64,000 nucleotides of DNA from positions 703,388 through 767,387 of the forward strand of contig JAEVLN010000009.1 of assembly GCA_018350325.1 (NCBI GenBank). The letters are read 5' to 3'. The notes below the pieces were generated by a model. The model was not told the origin of the DNA. It was given only the letters and a program-made list of their open reading frames with translations, and did no database searches. Position numbers and translations under genes: made by a program. This DNA is from Globodera rostochiensis (Eukaryota > Nematoda > Chromadorea > Rhabditida > Heteroderidae). Shown piece by piece: positions 36,601 through 47,634 of the stretch. The number at the start of each line of letters is the position of its first letter. Position 1 is the stretch's first letter.

Positions 36601-39600
36601 ATACGGCAAACGTTGAATACTTTGCCGATTACCAATTACTCTTTTTTGATATCGAAGTGCGAAAGATGTCCCAAACGGATTCAAACGTCAGCAGGGGGGC
36701 GGGGGCTGTTAAAATCGGGATCCAATTTAAAAATATGGAATTAACATTCATTTGAATAATAATATATTTTTTCAAAATCTAAACATTTGAAATCCATACG
36801 TAACATAGCATAATAGTTGAGAAAATATAATTGTATTAATGAATTTTTAAATAAATTTCAGCTAAATTTTCTGCCATTTGTTGAAAAGTCTGTGGAGATC
36901 AAAGACGCTGAATTATACACATTTTTTATGGGTGCTCATTTCAATCTTTCCATTGCTGAAACGGCGACGTAAGTTCATAAATTCTAATAAGCTAATTAAT
37001 CAACAATATCGATCCCGATCAGAGTCGCTTTTTTACGAACGACTTTTAATCAGCAAAAATAAAATTCTTTGGATTTTAGGCGGGCGTTCCTAATATTTTT
37101 AATATGTTTTTACTTAAAAACTCTTTTTTTATCTGTTCGATAGGGTCAGCGAAATGCCGGGGACGAGACTTCGCCTCAGGCGAATTGAACCATTAAATTA
37201 CGTAGTGCAAGTGAATTGTCATGGCGAAAAAACTGATGGTTATCGATCAGAGCCGAGTCCAAATAACGAGCGAAATTTTGTCGTTTTTCTTCCGGGAAAA
37301 CGTTGCACCAAATTTGACATTTACGTGGGAAAAGTGGACGACCATGCACAGCCGAATAAATTGGTGAATTATCATTTTAAAAGTATTTAATATAAAATAA
37401 AATTTTTATATAATTTTTAGTTGGCAAGGGCCGTCGAGAGCGGCATTGAAATTATGAGTGGCACAATGTACATATTTGAAAAGGCATTTGAGGAGGACAA
37501 AAATGCCAATTACCAATGCCAACAACAACAACAATCGGAATCAACAAATAATACTTATGAGGAAGATATTGAAAAGGCTAAATTGGAGTCAATTAAAGAG
37601 CACATCAAAAGAAAGGGCAAACAAAAGATGGGGGAATCGGAAATTTTGCAAGCAGAAACTAGCAAATTAAGCCATCTAACGATGAGCAGTCCGCGACAAA
37701 TGCATTTTGAAGAAAAGGGAGAGAAAGAATGGGAAAATTTGGAGACAAAATCAGAAATTGGTAATTTTTTGGTAAAAGAGTAAATGTCAAATTCGTCAAA
37801 ACTTTTAGCCATTTTTTTGTGGTTGTTCAAATTGAACAGAGTCAAATTCCTGTTTGGAAAAATGGGGGCGGGGTGTCTTTACTTGCATTTTGCGGAGGGG
37901 GCAGGCACCTTTGGGGGGGGGGGGGGGGTACCGAAAAAAGTCGATTTTTAGGTTTATTGCATTTTTCTTAAGCAATTTTTTCCGAAAATTTTTGTTTTAG
38001 GGGTTATATTTTTCCCTTTTTATTGCGTTTTTGATAAGGAGTTTTTGAAAAAATGTTCGGTTTTAGGGATGAATTTTCCGCAAAACCCCTCTTTATTCGT
38101 TTATAAACATTGTGATTTAATATAATTTTTTGATTTAAGAAGAAAAAGAAAAGGCTAACCAAATTTCAAAAATAGAAAAGCTTCTTGCACAGTTCAAAAA
38201 ATTGGACTTGGAAAATGAAGGCAAAAAAGAAAGGAAAAAATCGTTAAAATCAAATATCAAAGCGTACGACGACCAATTGACTGACTCTGAGGCGATCATT
38301 GAAGAAAATAAAATAAAAAGGTTTTTGCCCCCCCCCCTCCGTCCAAGCAAAAAAGTCGCGCATTAGGCGAGCCTTTCCTATGATTTTTTAGAATTTGGTG
38401 CCGCCTCAATTTTTAAAGAATTTTTGTCCGCTTTTTGCTTCACGCAATTTTTGAGCAATTTTTAGTTCGGGAAAGTCCGGCGGTCGCTGGGAACCTTTTT
38501 AAAAATTAACTTTTTGTGAGAAAATTATTCTACAATATGTGAAAGTAGATCGGGATTTTAAGGTGATCTTTGGATCGGGATTATTTGAAAAAACCCGAGA
38601 TCCTATGAATGGAAGAATTCATTACCAAAAAGGGACATTTTAGTCTCAATCAAACCCGAAAGGACCCAAAAACCGACAAATCCTAAAAGTTCCGACGGAT
38701 GGTCCGATATCAACTTTTTTTCTTCAAAAAATACTCGCAATTTTTTTTGTTGTTATTTTGGTGCCCATTTTCGTTGACGATTTGGACGCTGAACTATTGA
38801 CACTTTTTGCAGGTCTTTAAGGCGAAAAACCAGACATCAATTTCAAGCAGCATCGAGCCCGGATTCTGCAACACAACAAAAGGGAATAAATGTGGAAAAA
38901 AGGAGAAGCAAAATGAAAGCCCCGCAAGAAGTTAACTCCGAGGACGAATTCAAAACACCCGTCGAAAGCGAAACTGATCTGGAAATCGAACATAATGCCA
39001 AAATTAATTTGAAAAATAAGAAAAACGCGCAAAATAAAGTCTATGAAAATGTAAATGCGGTAAAATCACCTAAATATAACTATGGAAAAGTGGATGCTGA
39101 AATGGAAAGTGATCAAATTGAGTTTGAAGAACAAAAAGAAGAAAAAATTCGAAATGTTACGGAAATATTGACAAAAATGCTGGGAAGCGAAAATTTACAA
39201 CAAGTAGTACATCAAGGTATATGTGGAACAGTGACGCATTGGGTTACCCGAAACCGAGACTCGTAACCTGCCCGACATTGTGCTTAATGGAACCCCTAAC
39301 ATGCCGTCCCCGAAAAACCCCGACACGTCCCCTCCCCCGAAAAACCCCCGAAATATCGCCCCCAACGGTACACATCGGTTCAGTGCCAGCAATTAAAAGT
39401 CTATGACTTTTTTTAAACTCAACCAAATCAAACATTTAAAATGTCATTCGAAAGCTCTAAGCTTTTAAACGCTATTGTTAAGTCAAAGCTAAGCAATTAG
39501 AAAATTCGCGAAAAACTTATTGCAATAAAACTATGAAACCCTCGATTTTGGGTGTTTTTCACATTTAACTTTAAAAAAAGAATAAAACCGCTTGGCTTTT

Positions 39601-40232
39601 TTTTAAATGATACATTTAGTGCTTTCGAATGACATCTTGTTTGTTTGTTTTCGTTGAGTTTTAAAAAAGTTATAGCCTTTCAATCGCTGGCTCTGAACCG
39701 TCCGGCTCTGAACCGTCCGGCACTGAACCGTCCGGCTCTGAACCGTCCGGCGCTGAACCGTCCGGCGCTGAACCGTCCGGCTCTGAACCGTCCGGCACTG
39801 AACCGTCCGGCTCTGAACCGTCCGGCGCTGAACCGTCCGGCGCTGAACCGTCCGGCGCTAAACCGTCCGGCACTAAACTGATCCGCCCCCAACGACCGTC
39901 ACGCCGCCCCAAAAAAAAGACGGGATTACGGGACGGAACAGCCCATGATTTTAGTGTGGAATTTGGCAAGAATTTTGCATTTTGAAAAGTTTTTAGCAAA
40001 ACATTCGCCTAGTGGCCAGTCTCCGGCGAAAAAACTGTACGAAGCGGCCGTGAAGGAGAATAAAATTAAACGCGTGAAGGAAATAGTGGCAAATAACGGC
40101 GAAGCATTCAGCGCAACTTCTTCTGAGCGTGACAAAAATTCATCGGAAAGTGATAAGAATTGCTCCAAACATTTAGAAATGCTTAAAGCCATGCTGAAGA
40201 AGCAAAAAAAGAGTGGTAAAGCGCCAAAGTGA
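33655..40232 (+). CDS. Large RING-finger protein with disordered and coiled-coil regions (1021 residues)
   Basis: Eighteen exons: 33655-33692, 33752-33818, 33867-33898, 33948-34173, 34333-34380, 34518-34636, 34772-34909, 35331-35456, 35717-35762, 35810-35918, 35970-36406, 36465-36656, 36862-36968, 37144-37363, 37421-37760, 38140-38320, 38813-39216, 39997-40232. They total 3066 nt with every phase matching. Residues 15-60 form a RING: C15SIC18, C35-H36-x2-H39-x2-C42, C57PVC60, spread over four tiny exons. Next come acidic Pro/Ser linkers (PPSPPGSDE), a Pro/Ala stretch, a beta-rich part of exons 12-14 that I do not recognise (contains YTFFMG, as secreted protein B has YAFFMG), and a Lys/Glu-rich coiled-coil tail. 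A RING suggests E3 ubiquitin ligase activity. Intron 10 (35919-35969, 51 nt) needs a GC donor. The last intron carries a 15-bp minisatellite; intron 7 a hAT-like element. Confidence 0.75.
35094..35274. mobile_element. Short hAT-like element in an intron of the RING gene
   Basis: Element about 35101-35267. The left end CAGGGGTGTGCACGG and right end CCGAGCATACGACTG are imperfect inverted repeats (11 of 15). TATAACC is repeated at 35094-35100 and 35268-35274. The whole interior is made of TATCCG/CGGATA words. Confidence 0.65.
39689..39878. repeat. 15-bp minisatellite, about 13 copies
   Basis: Units of GCTCTGAACCGTCCG with variants GCACTG and GCGCTG. It lies in the last intron of the RING gene (39217-39996). 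Because the unit is a multiple of three, frames such as repeated ALNRP or SAPDG stay open, but splicing evidence places the whole array in an intron. Adjacent 39240-39380 is rich in CCCCGAAAAACCCC. Confidence 0.85.
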
Positions 40233-40377
40233 TATTATTGCCTGGGGAGAAGATCAACCAAAACGCCATTTGACGACATTTCATTTATTTTTTGTGCGAA
40301 AATTTACGTTGGACCCCCCAAATTCATAAAAACAACGCGCCCTTGTCCTCCACCAGAGTTGCCATTTGTGAACAACA

Positions 40378-42290
40378 TTTCGCCCATTAAGACAAAAAAA
40401 GACATTTCGCCCATTAAGACAAAAACGGCATTTCGCCCATTAAGACCAAAAACGACATTTCGCCCATTAAGACAAAAACCGACATTTCGCCCATTAAGAC
40501 AAAAACCGAAATTTCGCCCATTAAGACAAAAACCGACATTTCGTCCATTAAAACAAAAACCGACATTTCGCCCATTAAGACAAAAACCGACATTTCGCCC
40601 ATTAAGACAAAAACCGACATTTCGCCCATTAAGACAAAAACCGACATTTCGCCCATTAAGACAAAAACCGACATTTCGCCCATTAAGACAAAAAAGACAT
40701 TTCGCCCATTAAGACAAAAAAAAACATTCGCCCATTAAGACCAAAAACGACATTTCGCCCATTAAGACAAAAAAAGACATTTCGCCCATTAAGACAAAAA
40801 AAGACATTTCGCCCATTAAGACAAAAACCGACATTTCGCCCATTAAGACAAAAACCGACATTTCGTCCATTAAAACAAAAACCGACATTTCGCCCATTAA
40901 GACAAAAACCGACATTTCGCCCATTAAGACAAAAACCGACATTTCGCCCATTAAGACAAAAACCGACATTTCGCCCATTAAGACAAAAACCGACATTTCG
41001 CCCATTAAGACAAAAAAGACATTTCGCCCATTAAGACAAAAAAGACATTTCGCCCATTAAGACAAAAAAAAAACATTCGCCCATTAAGACCAAAAACGAC
41101 ATTTCGCCCATTAAGACAAAAAAAGACATTTCGCCCATTAAGACAAAAAAAGACATTTCGCCCATTAAGACAAAAACCGACATTTCGCCCATTAAGACAA
41201 AAACGACATTTCGCCCATTAAGACAAAAACGACATTTCGCCCATTAAGACCAAAAACGACATTTCGCCCATTAAGACAAAAAAAGACATTTCGCCCATTA
41301 AGACAAAAACGACATTTCGCCCATTAAGACAAAAACCGACATTTCGCCCATTAAGACAAAAACCGAAATTTCGCCCATTAAGACAAAAACCGACATTTCG
41401 TCCATTAAAACAAAAACCGACATTTCGCCCATTAAGACAAAAACCGACATTTCGCCCATTAAGACAAAAACCGACATTTCGCCCATTAAGACAAAAACCG
41501 ACATTTCGCCCATTAAGACAAAAACCGACATTTCGCCCATTAAGACAAAAACCGACATTTCGCCCATTAAGACAAAAACCGACATTTCGCCCATTAAGAC
41601 AAAAAAGACATTTCGCCCATTAAGACAAAAAAAAACATTCGCCCATTAAGACCAAAAACGACATTTCGCCCATTAAGACAAAAAAAGACATTTCGCCCAT
41701 TAAGACAAAAAAAGACATTTCGCCCATTAAGACAAAAACCGACATTTCGCCCATTAAGACAAAAACCGACATTTCGTCCATTAAAACAAAAACCGACATT
41801 TCGCCCATTAAGACAAAAACCGACATTTCGCCCATTAAGACAAAAACCGACATTTCGCCCATTAAGACAAAAACCGACATTTCGCCCATTAAGACAAAAA
41901 CCGACATTTCGCCCATTAAGACAAAAAAGACATTTCGCCCATTAAGACAAAAAAGACATTTCGCCCATTAAGACAAAAAAAAAACATTCGCCCATTAAGA
42001 CCAAAAACGACATTTCGCCCATTAAGACAAAAAAAGACATTTCGCCCATTAAGACAAAAAAAGACATTTCGCCCATTAAGACAAAAACCGACATTTCGCC
42101 CATTAAGACAAAAACGACATTTCGCCCATTAAGACAAAAACGACATTTCGCCCATTAAGACCAAAAACGACATTTCGCCCATTAAGACAAAAAAAGACAT
42201 TTCGCCCATTAAGACAAAAACGGCATTTCGCCCATTAAGACCAAAAACGACATTTCGCCCATTAAGACAAAAAAAGACATTTCGCCCAAG
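40378..42290. repeat. 27-bp minisatellite with higher-order structure
   Basis: About 70 units of ACATTTCGCCCATTAAGACAAAAACCG (26-28 bp through changes in the A run). A diagnostic variant lacking one T (ACATTCG) recurs at about 40724, 41073, 41635 and 41984, spaced 349, 562 and 349 bp. A roughly 911-bp block has therefore been duplicated. Open frames through it (repeated MGEMSVFVL on the minus strand) are artefacts. Confidence 0.92.
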
Positions 42291-42390
42291 AAAAATGCAA
42301 TAAAAACGAAAAATGTACCCTTAAAAATCATTTTTTTCTTTCAAACCACTAAAAATGGTTTTCTTGGACCAAAAATGCACCAACAAAGAT

Positions 42391-42998
42391 CGATTTTTCC
42401 GTGCTGGGTCGTTTCGTAAATTCCGCCACTATGGGCGTTTCGTAAATCCGCCACTATTATATATATAAATATATACACATTTTATCGAACAAAAGGATTA
42501 AAATTTATCAACAAATGTTATAAAAATTAAATACTAAAATGATGTCGTTAGTAAATTTTGCATTATCCTTTCTATTCAATTTTCCTTCCCTTTGAATTGC
42601 TCTAAAATTCGAACTGACCAACATAAAAAACTCTAAACGATAAATTCAAGTTAATTTAATTGGCTAACAAACTTTAGTAATAAAACACTGATTAAATTCA
42701 TAAAGACAGCTGCAAAAAATATTGTCGCAATTAATGCGTTTCTGCCATTTGTCAATGTAGCACATATCATGGGCATGACAACAACGATCAACTATATTTA
42801 ACATTTTATATAATCAAGTTTTCTTTATACCATGTTTAAAGTTGCAAAAAACCAAATAACCGGAGCAATTAAACATGAGTCCAACAATGAGAAAAATGTG
42901 TATGCACTTAATATACATATATATTTTATATAATATAATATGGCGAATTTACGAAACGCCCGGCGGTTTTTACGAAACGACCTAGCACCGATTTTTCC
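42391..42998. mobile_element. Mutator-like (MULE-type) non-autonomous element, 588 bp
   Basis: Element 42401-42988. Its inverted ends are about 50 bp and internally doubled: GTGCTGGGTCGTTTCGTAAA followed by a second GGGCGTTTCGTAAATCCGCC on the left, mirrored on the right by GGCGAATTTACGAAACGCCC and TTTACGAAACGACCTAGCAC. The flanking direct repeat CGATTTTTCC (10 bp; 42391-42400 and 42989-42998) is perfect. Long inverted ends with 9-11 bp target duplications are typical of Mutator-like elements. No transposase inside; the interior is AT-rich. Confidence 0.85.
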
Positions 42999-43885
42999 AA
43001 CATGTGAAAAATATTACATTTACAATTGTGTGAGGGAAACAGTTAAAGATTGACGAATTTTTAAGGTATTTACGCATAATTGAGAAGATTGGTGAGTTTC
43101 AGCTCATTTTAGTCTATATTTTGGCACTTTTTAGAGTTTTTAGTTTATATTTTGCAGTTTTTTAGTCCGTCAATGTAAATCTTTTCCCTATTTATCACTA
43201 AATGAGGGCCAAAAATAATGAGAACTTTTTTTAATTAAACAATCCCTTAAAAAAGGATTGTTTCCCTGTCCCACCAGGACTTGAGGACCGATCGAAATTT
43301 CGATTTGAATCTCAAAAGTTTCGGTTCGGGTTTTAGTTTGGTTGTTCGTTCGGTTCCGAGTTCCTCAAAGTTTCGACTCGGTTTGTGTTCAGGTACCCGA
43401 ATAGTTTTTGGTAAAAGTGCCAACACGTTGTGGAAAGGATTGTGGCAATTTCAATCAAATCCATATTTACTAAATTCTCTATTTGCTTCATAGAAATTTT
43501 GCCAAACTTTTTTATTTGATTATGCTTTTTTCGTTTTCACATCTTTTTCCATTTTTATGAGGTGTCCCAACCGTTTGATAAACCAAATGAGTTTGCTCCG
43601 TCCATTCGGCTTAATCACCATTAACATTCCGACGCACAATTTTATGTTAATCGCTTTTATGGATTTATTTAAGATTTAAGTGCTAAATTAATAATAATAT
43701 AATTAATTCTAAATGCCAATGATTTTATGTAGAGCCCGGACAATTGAGATTCTCGTCGAGATTTTTTAAGATTTTTTGGGCTTCTCGACCCAAATCTCGA
43801 TCAACGAATTTTACCGAGAGAATGCTTTATCTTGCTGAGGGTAAGGAAATTCGGCAAAGTTTCAATAATTAAACATGCCCCTAAG
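42999..43885. other. Intergenic DNA with a partial element end
   Basis: No gene seen. TAGAGCCCGGACAATTGAGA at 43733 starts a patch with GAGATTCTCG and CTCGACCC..AATCTCG words, similar to the intron element at 33.0 kb, but a right end was not identified. 43265-43390 contains GTTTCGGTTCGG-type repeats. Confidence 0.35.
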
Positions 43886-44443
43886 GTCTGAAATGCGGCG
43901 TCAAACACGACGTAGGCGGAAAGTTCAGTCAACACACATTGGACGTGGTTGAAGGACACAAATGCGTTCATGCGGTAAATGGGGGAAGTATTTAATTTTT
44001 GGGTTAAATCAGAGTTGATTGCACAAAAATCCCGTAATTTTCCTTGTCCAAATTGTCAACCTATAAAAACACCAATTTTAAATCCTTACACCGGTTTGAA
44101 CCGAACATTCCCGGTCCCAAGCAATTTGAAATTCAATTAATGGCCTCATTCGTTTAGGCCAAGCTTGGCCTAAATTTTCCGACTGCAAATATCCGGACAG
44201 CGTGAACTGCACGCATTTGACACGAGAATGTGAAGAGCAGGGGGGCAAAAATTGCTGCTGCACAACAAAGGATGGAACTGCGTTGCCAAGTAATTCACAT
44301 TGATCAAATTGATCGAGATTTATTTTTGCATAATTTTAGGGCCGCCCACCCCCAAGGCCACAACATCAACGACAGCTTCCATCACGCCGCCGGTTCCGGC
44401 CAAAACGACGTCCAACTCTACGATGAAGCTCACTAGGCTATGA
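43886..44443 (+). CDS. C-terminal exons of a Cys-rich, Thr-rich-tailed protein
   Basis: Three exons join in frame: 43886-43987, 44158-44289 and 44340-44443, ending in TGA. The first gives LKCGVKHDVGGKFSQHTLDV and ends HKCVHAVNGG. The second gives FSDCKYPDSVNC, then REC and KNCCCTTKDG. The third is a mucin-like tail, PPTPKATTSTTASITPPVPA. Regular Cys spacing followed by a Thr/Pro tail is common in secreted or surface nematode proteins. A signal-peptide exon was not found upstream (the region before 43885 is repeat-derived), so the gene is incomplete here and may be truncated. Confidence 0.5.
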
Positions 44444-45011
44444 CCGTTGGATCGTCAGCGTTTCGACACAAAAACATTTTTTGCGGCTTTTTTATTTCAC
44501 CGTGATTAAATAGAAGAGAAATCATTTTTATTAATATTCTCATCATAATTTCGATTTGTGTAATAACCTCACCCCGTCCACCACTTCATTATTTTTGTGA
44601 AAAATGCTCAACAAAAAATGCAGTAAAAATGGAAATTGGACTCATAATCCATTGGACTTATAAAACTCATCAAAGTGCACTAGAGTCCATTTTTTGCTTT
44701 TGCCTTTTAACTTTTTTAGAAGTGGGAGAGGTCCGTCAAGAAATTTTTGAAAATAGACCGATTTTGTTTAGGGGGTTTTGAGTTGAGGAATCCGAGAATG
44801 ACCTTTTTGGACCAATTTCTAATCCCGTACCCGAGTTCGAATATTTTTCGAAAATTTTAAATTTTAAAAAAATTTGGCCTCAAACTCATTCATTCAAAAC
44901 CCACGAATTTGATCATATTTACTCAATTCATCAAATCCCTAAAACATTTGTTGTCCATAAAATAAAAATATTTTCATCCAATTAATTAGCGGACGGGATT
45001 TCCAAAAGAAA
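44444..45011. other. Intergenic DNA between convergent genes
   Basis: Presumed 3' flanks of the Cys-rich gene (+) and the helical-protein gene (-). No exon or repeat unit recognised. Confidence 0.4.
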
Positions 45012-47000
45012 TTATTTGGATTGTGCGTTTGCGCCTTCGTCAACTTCGGTGATTCCCTTTCTGATCACATCCAAAGCATTAATTGTGTCGAGCGCATTCT
45101 TTTTAAACTCATTAAATTTGGCGTCCAACAGTGACAAGCACAGCTCCAAAATGTTCTGTGCACTTTTGCTTTCCTCTCTCAATTTGGCCAACCGAATGAC
45201 GTCATTGTTTGCCGTTTCAAAGTCGGCAATTAATTTGCGAAAAAGTGCCGAAATAAGAACCAAATTGTTGAGGTTTGCCGTTTCTCTCATATCTTGCCGG
45301 GGAATGAGCGAATTTGTCCGCGTGACAATTGTGTCCAGCAAAGCAGTCAATTTACACACCACGAAACTGTTGAACATGGCTAAAAACAAATAATTGATGT
45401 GCACTAAATTAGTAACCCACTCTCTATTTGAAACCCCTCTCTAATTGTACCCCCCCCCCACTCCCAAGCCGTGAAAGTTTAAAATTATCTACCTACCCAA
45501 GTCCCAACATATTTTCTATTTTTTGTCATACCATTTACCTAAAAAAATTTATTTTTATATTGAAAAATATTTTTTTGATATGTAAATTAATATTTAAATA
45601 TTATTGTTTTGTTTTTATTTTTATTATTCTTTTATCAGTCTAAAATTTGCTTTTTACTAATAGAAAAATGAGTGACGAAAATTCTGAGATAGTAAGTACA
45701 ACAGCGTGATATCTCAAAAAAACGTCGCATTTTTACAAATCGACGAAAAATTGAAAGTCGTCGATATGAATTTTGTGCTAAAATAAAATATTGTATGGTG
45801 CTTTTTATCATTAGGGTCGAGATTTATATTGACTAAAAAACGTGAAATATTGACTTAAATTTGGAAAATTTTACTTATATAACAAATTTAAATAAAAACA
45901 TTTTTAGAGGAAATGTCTATCTTTAGGGGAGGATTTTGGTCAAAGAAAAAATCATTTTTTTAGGGGTACATTTTTGGTTTGAAAAAATCGTTTGCTTACA
46001 AGGATACATTTTTCGTTTTTATTGCATCTTTTTTAAGAAATTTTGGGAAAAAGTGCCTTGCCTTAAAATTTTTGGAAATTCCGGTGTAGCATCTTCTTCT
46101 ATACCGGGGGATAGTCGTCATAATTACGGATTATGGGTTATATTACGCGAACTTTATTTCCCTTACCATTGTTTTCAGCTGCATATCCGGTAAGTTTCTG
46201 AATTAAATCCATATAATTGCGTCTATTCCACGATATATCGTCAAAATGGGCCAAAAATTCCTCCAATTTTATTTGGTTTAACATTTCCTTCAACATTGGC
46301 CAACTTCTGCCACTCGAAACCCACGCATTCAATGAATTCGGGGGAAATGCAATTACAATGGCCAATTTGGCCAAGTCATTCGTAATTTCAAGTTGAAACA
46401 AACTTTCACACCATTTTGACACCTAAATGTTAAACAAATGTACAACATACAAGTTTAGATTTATTATTCAATTCCTACTTCAGGATTCTGTGCCTCTGAA
46501 TTTTTTAAATTTTTGAAAATTTCCTTTCTCATTGTATCCGTCCAAACAAGCAGCTTTTTGACATCGCTTTCCTGTTGGAGAGCATTTGGCCCAAATGCGG
46601 TGGTTAACAAAAAAAACAATTTGTAATAGAGACGGCCAAATGCAAGCAGAAAGTTATTCTCTCTGAGCATTTGTTGATTCTTTGCGTCTTCCCAATTTGC
46701 CGTCCGTGCCTTCATATGCCTTTCAAAGTCGGCACATTCCTCTCCAATTTCCTCCAAAATTTGAGTGATTTGCGCATCAGCGTTTTCCTTCTTCATTTGG
46801 TCGATTACGAATTGTGCCGTATTGGTTTCAGCAACTTTTACCACATCAATCGCCATGGCCAGTTTATTTGCGTGTTCAGGACTCACAAAATTAAGCCCAA
46901 CCAGTGCCGGGTGTCCAACGCATCCATAATTCTTGAGTGATAATTGGATGATCGAAATGCTTTTCATTGCTGCTCTTTTAACAATTGCTTCCACAATCAT
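45012..47000 (-). CDS. Unrecognised alpha-helical protein (about 382 residues)
   Basis: Exons 47000-46479, 46422-46167 and 45379-45012 (phases 0 and 1) end in TAA. The frame is open upstream of the Met at 47000 to a ttttag acceptor (about 47035), so a further 5' exon may exist. The protein is predicted to be mostly helical and amphipathic, for example VVKVAETNTAQFVIDQMKKE, LKNYGCVGHPALVGLNFVSP near the start, LLVWTDTMRKEIFKNLKN, then WCESLFQLEITNDLAKLAIV and a final segment with RETANLNNLVLISALFRKLI and DTINALDVIRKG. No signal peptide, transmembrane segment or known motif was seen. Intron 2 (45380-46166) is 787 nt and contains transposon-like low-complexity sequence. It could be a nematode-restricted family. 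Confidence 0.6.
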
Positions 47001-47634
47001 TAGATACAGTTTACGTAGAGAAACTGTTGTTTGCTAAAATTATTGGGTCATTAGTAGGCTCGTGTTTTAATATGGACTAAAAGCCTAAAACACCAAAAGT
47101 GCTAAAATATGGATCAAAATGTGTGAAAACTGACCAAATCCGATTCGTAAGAAATTTTCATAAAACTTTTCAGATATGGAATAAAAAAAAATGTGGAACG
47201 GCAAAATATGGATTTATTCTCAAAAACCCCAAAATATGAATGCTGGGGTTGCTAACAAAAGTTTTCTGAAATAAGTACATCAACGCAACAACAAAAAAAA
47301 TCTAAGCTTCTGAGATGGGGGGGGAGGGGGGGGGGGAGGGGTGAGTCGGAAATTTTGTTGAATTCTAATGAAATATATTTTAAGTGAATCTTTTGATCGA
47401 GATTCTTGATCGAATCTCGAAAACTTTTTCGGAAAATCTCGTATTTTTCGGCTTTTATTGCATTTTTCTTAACAAATTGTTTAAAAGTGCAAAAAAGGTT
47501 GAACATGGAGCCGTCATAAGAACCAATAATTAATCGAAAGCCGTTTAAATATTTAAAATTTTAGCCCAAAATTTTGAAAATCAGATTAAAACCGAAATCT
47601 TTATCACAAATAAATAAAAACGCTAAAATATAAA
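47001..47634. other. Intergenic DNA
   Basis: Contains AATATGGA-type words (47060-47240), a long G-rich run near 47315-47340, and GATCGAGATTCTTGATCGAA (47396), which resembles the CGAGATT elements. No gene seen. Confidence 0.35.

Noticed and set aside
36842..37390. Galectin domain in the RING protein
   Set aside because: The region is beta-rich, but I could not find the conserved galectin sugar-binding residues.
39645..39999. ALNRP or SAPDG repeat peptides
   Set aside because: The array lies in the last intron of the RING gene according to phase-matched splice sites.
40359..41916. CRISPR-like regular array, or repeat-protein gene
   Set aside because: There are no unique spacers; the 26-28 bp units are contiguous, and the organism is eukaryotic. 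Frames stay open only because of the repeat.
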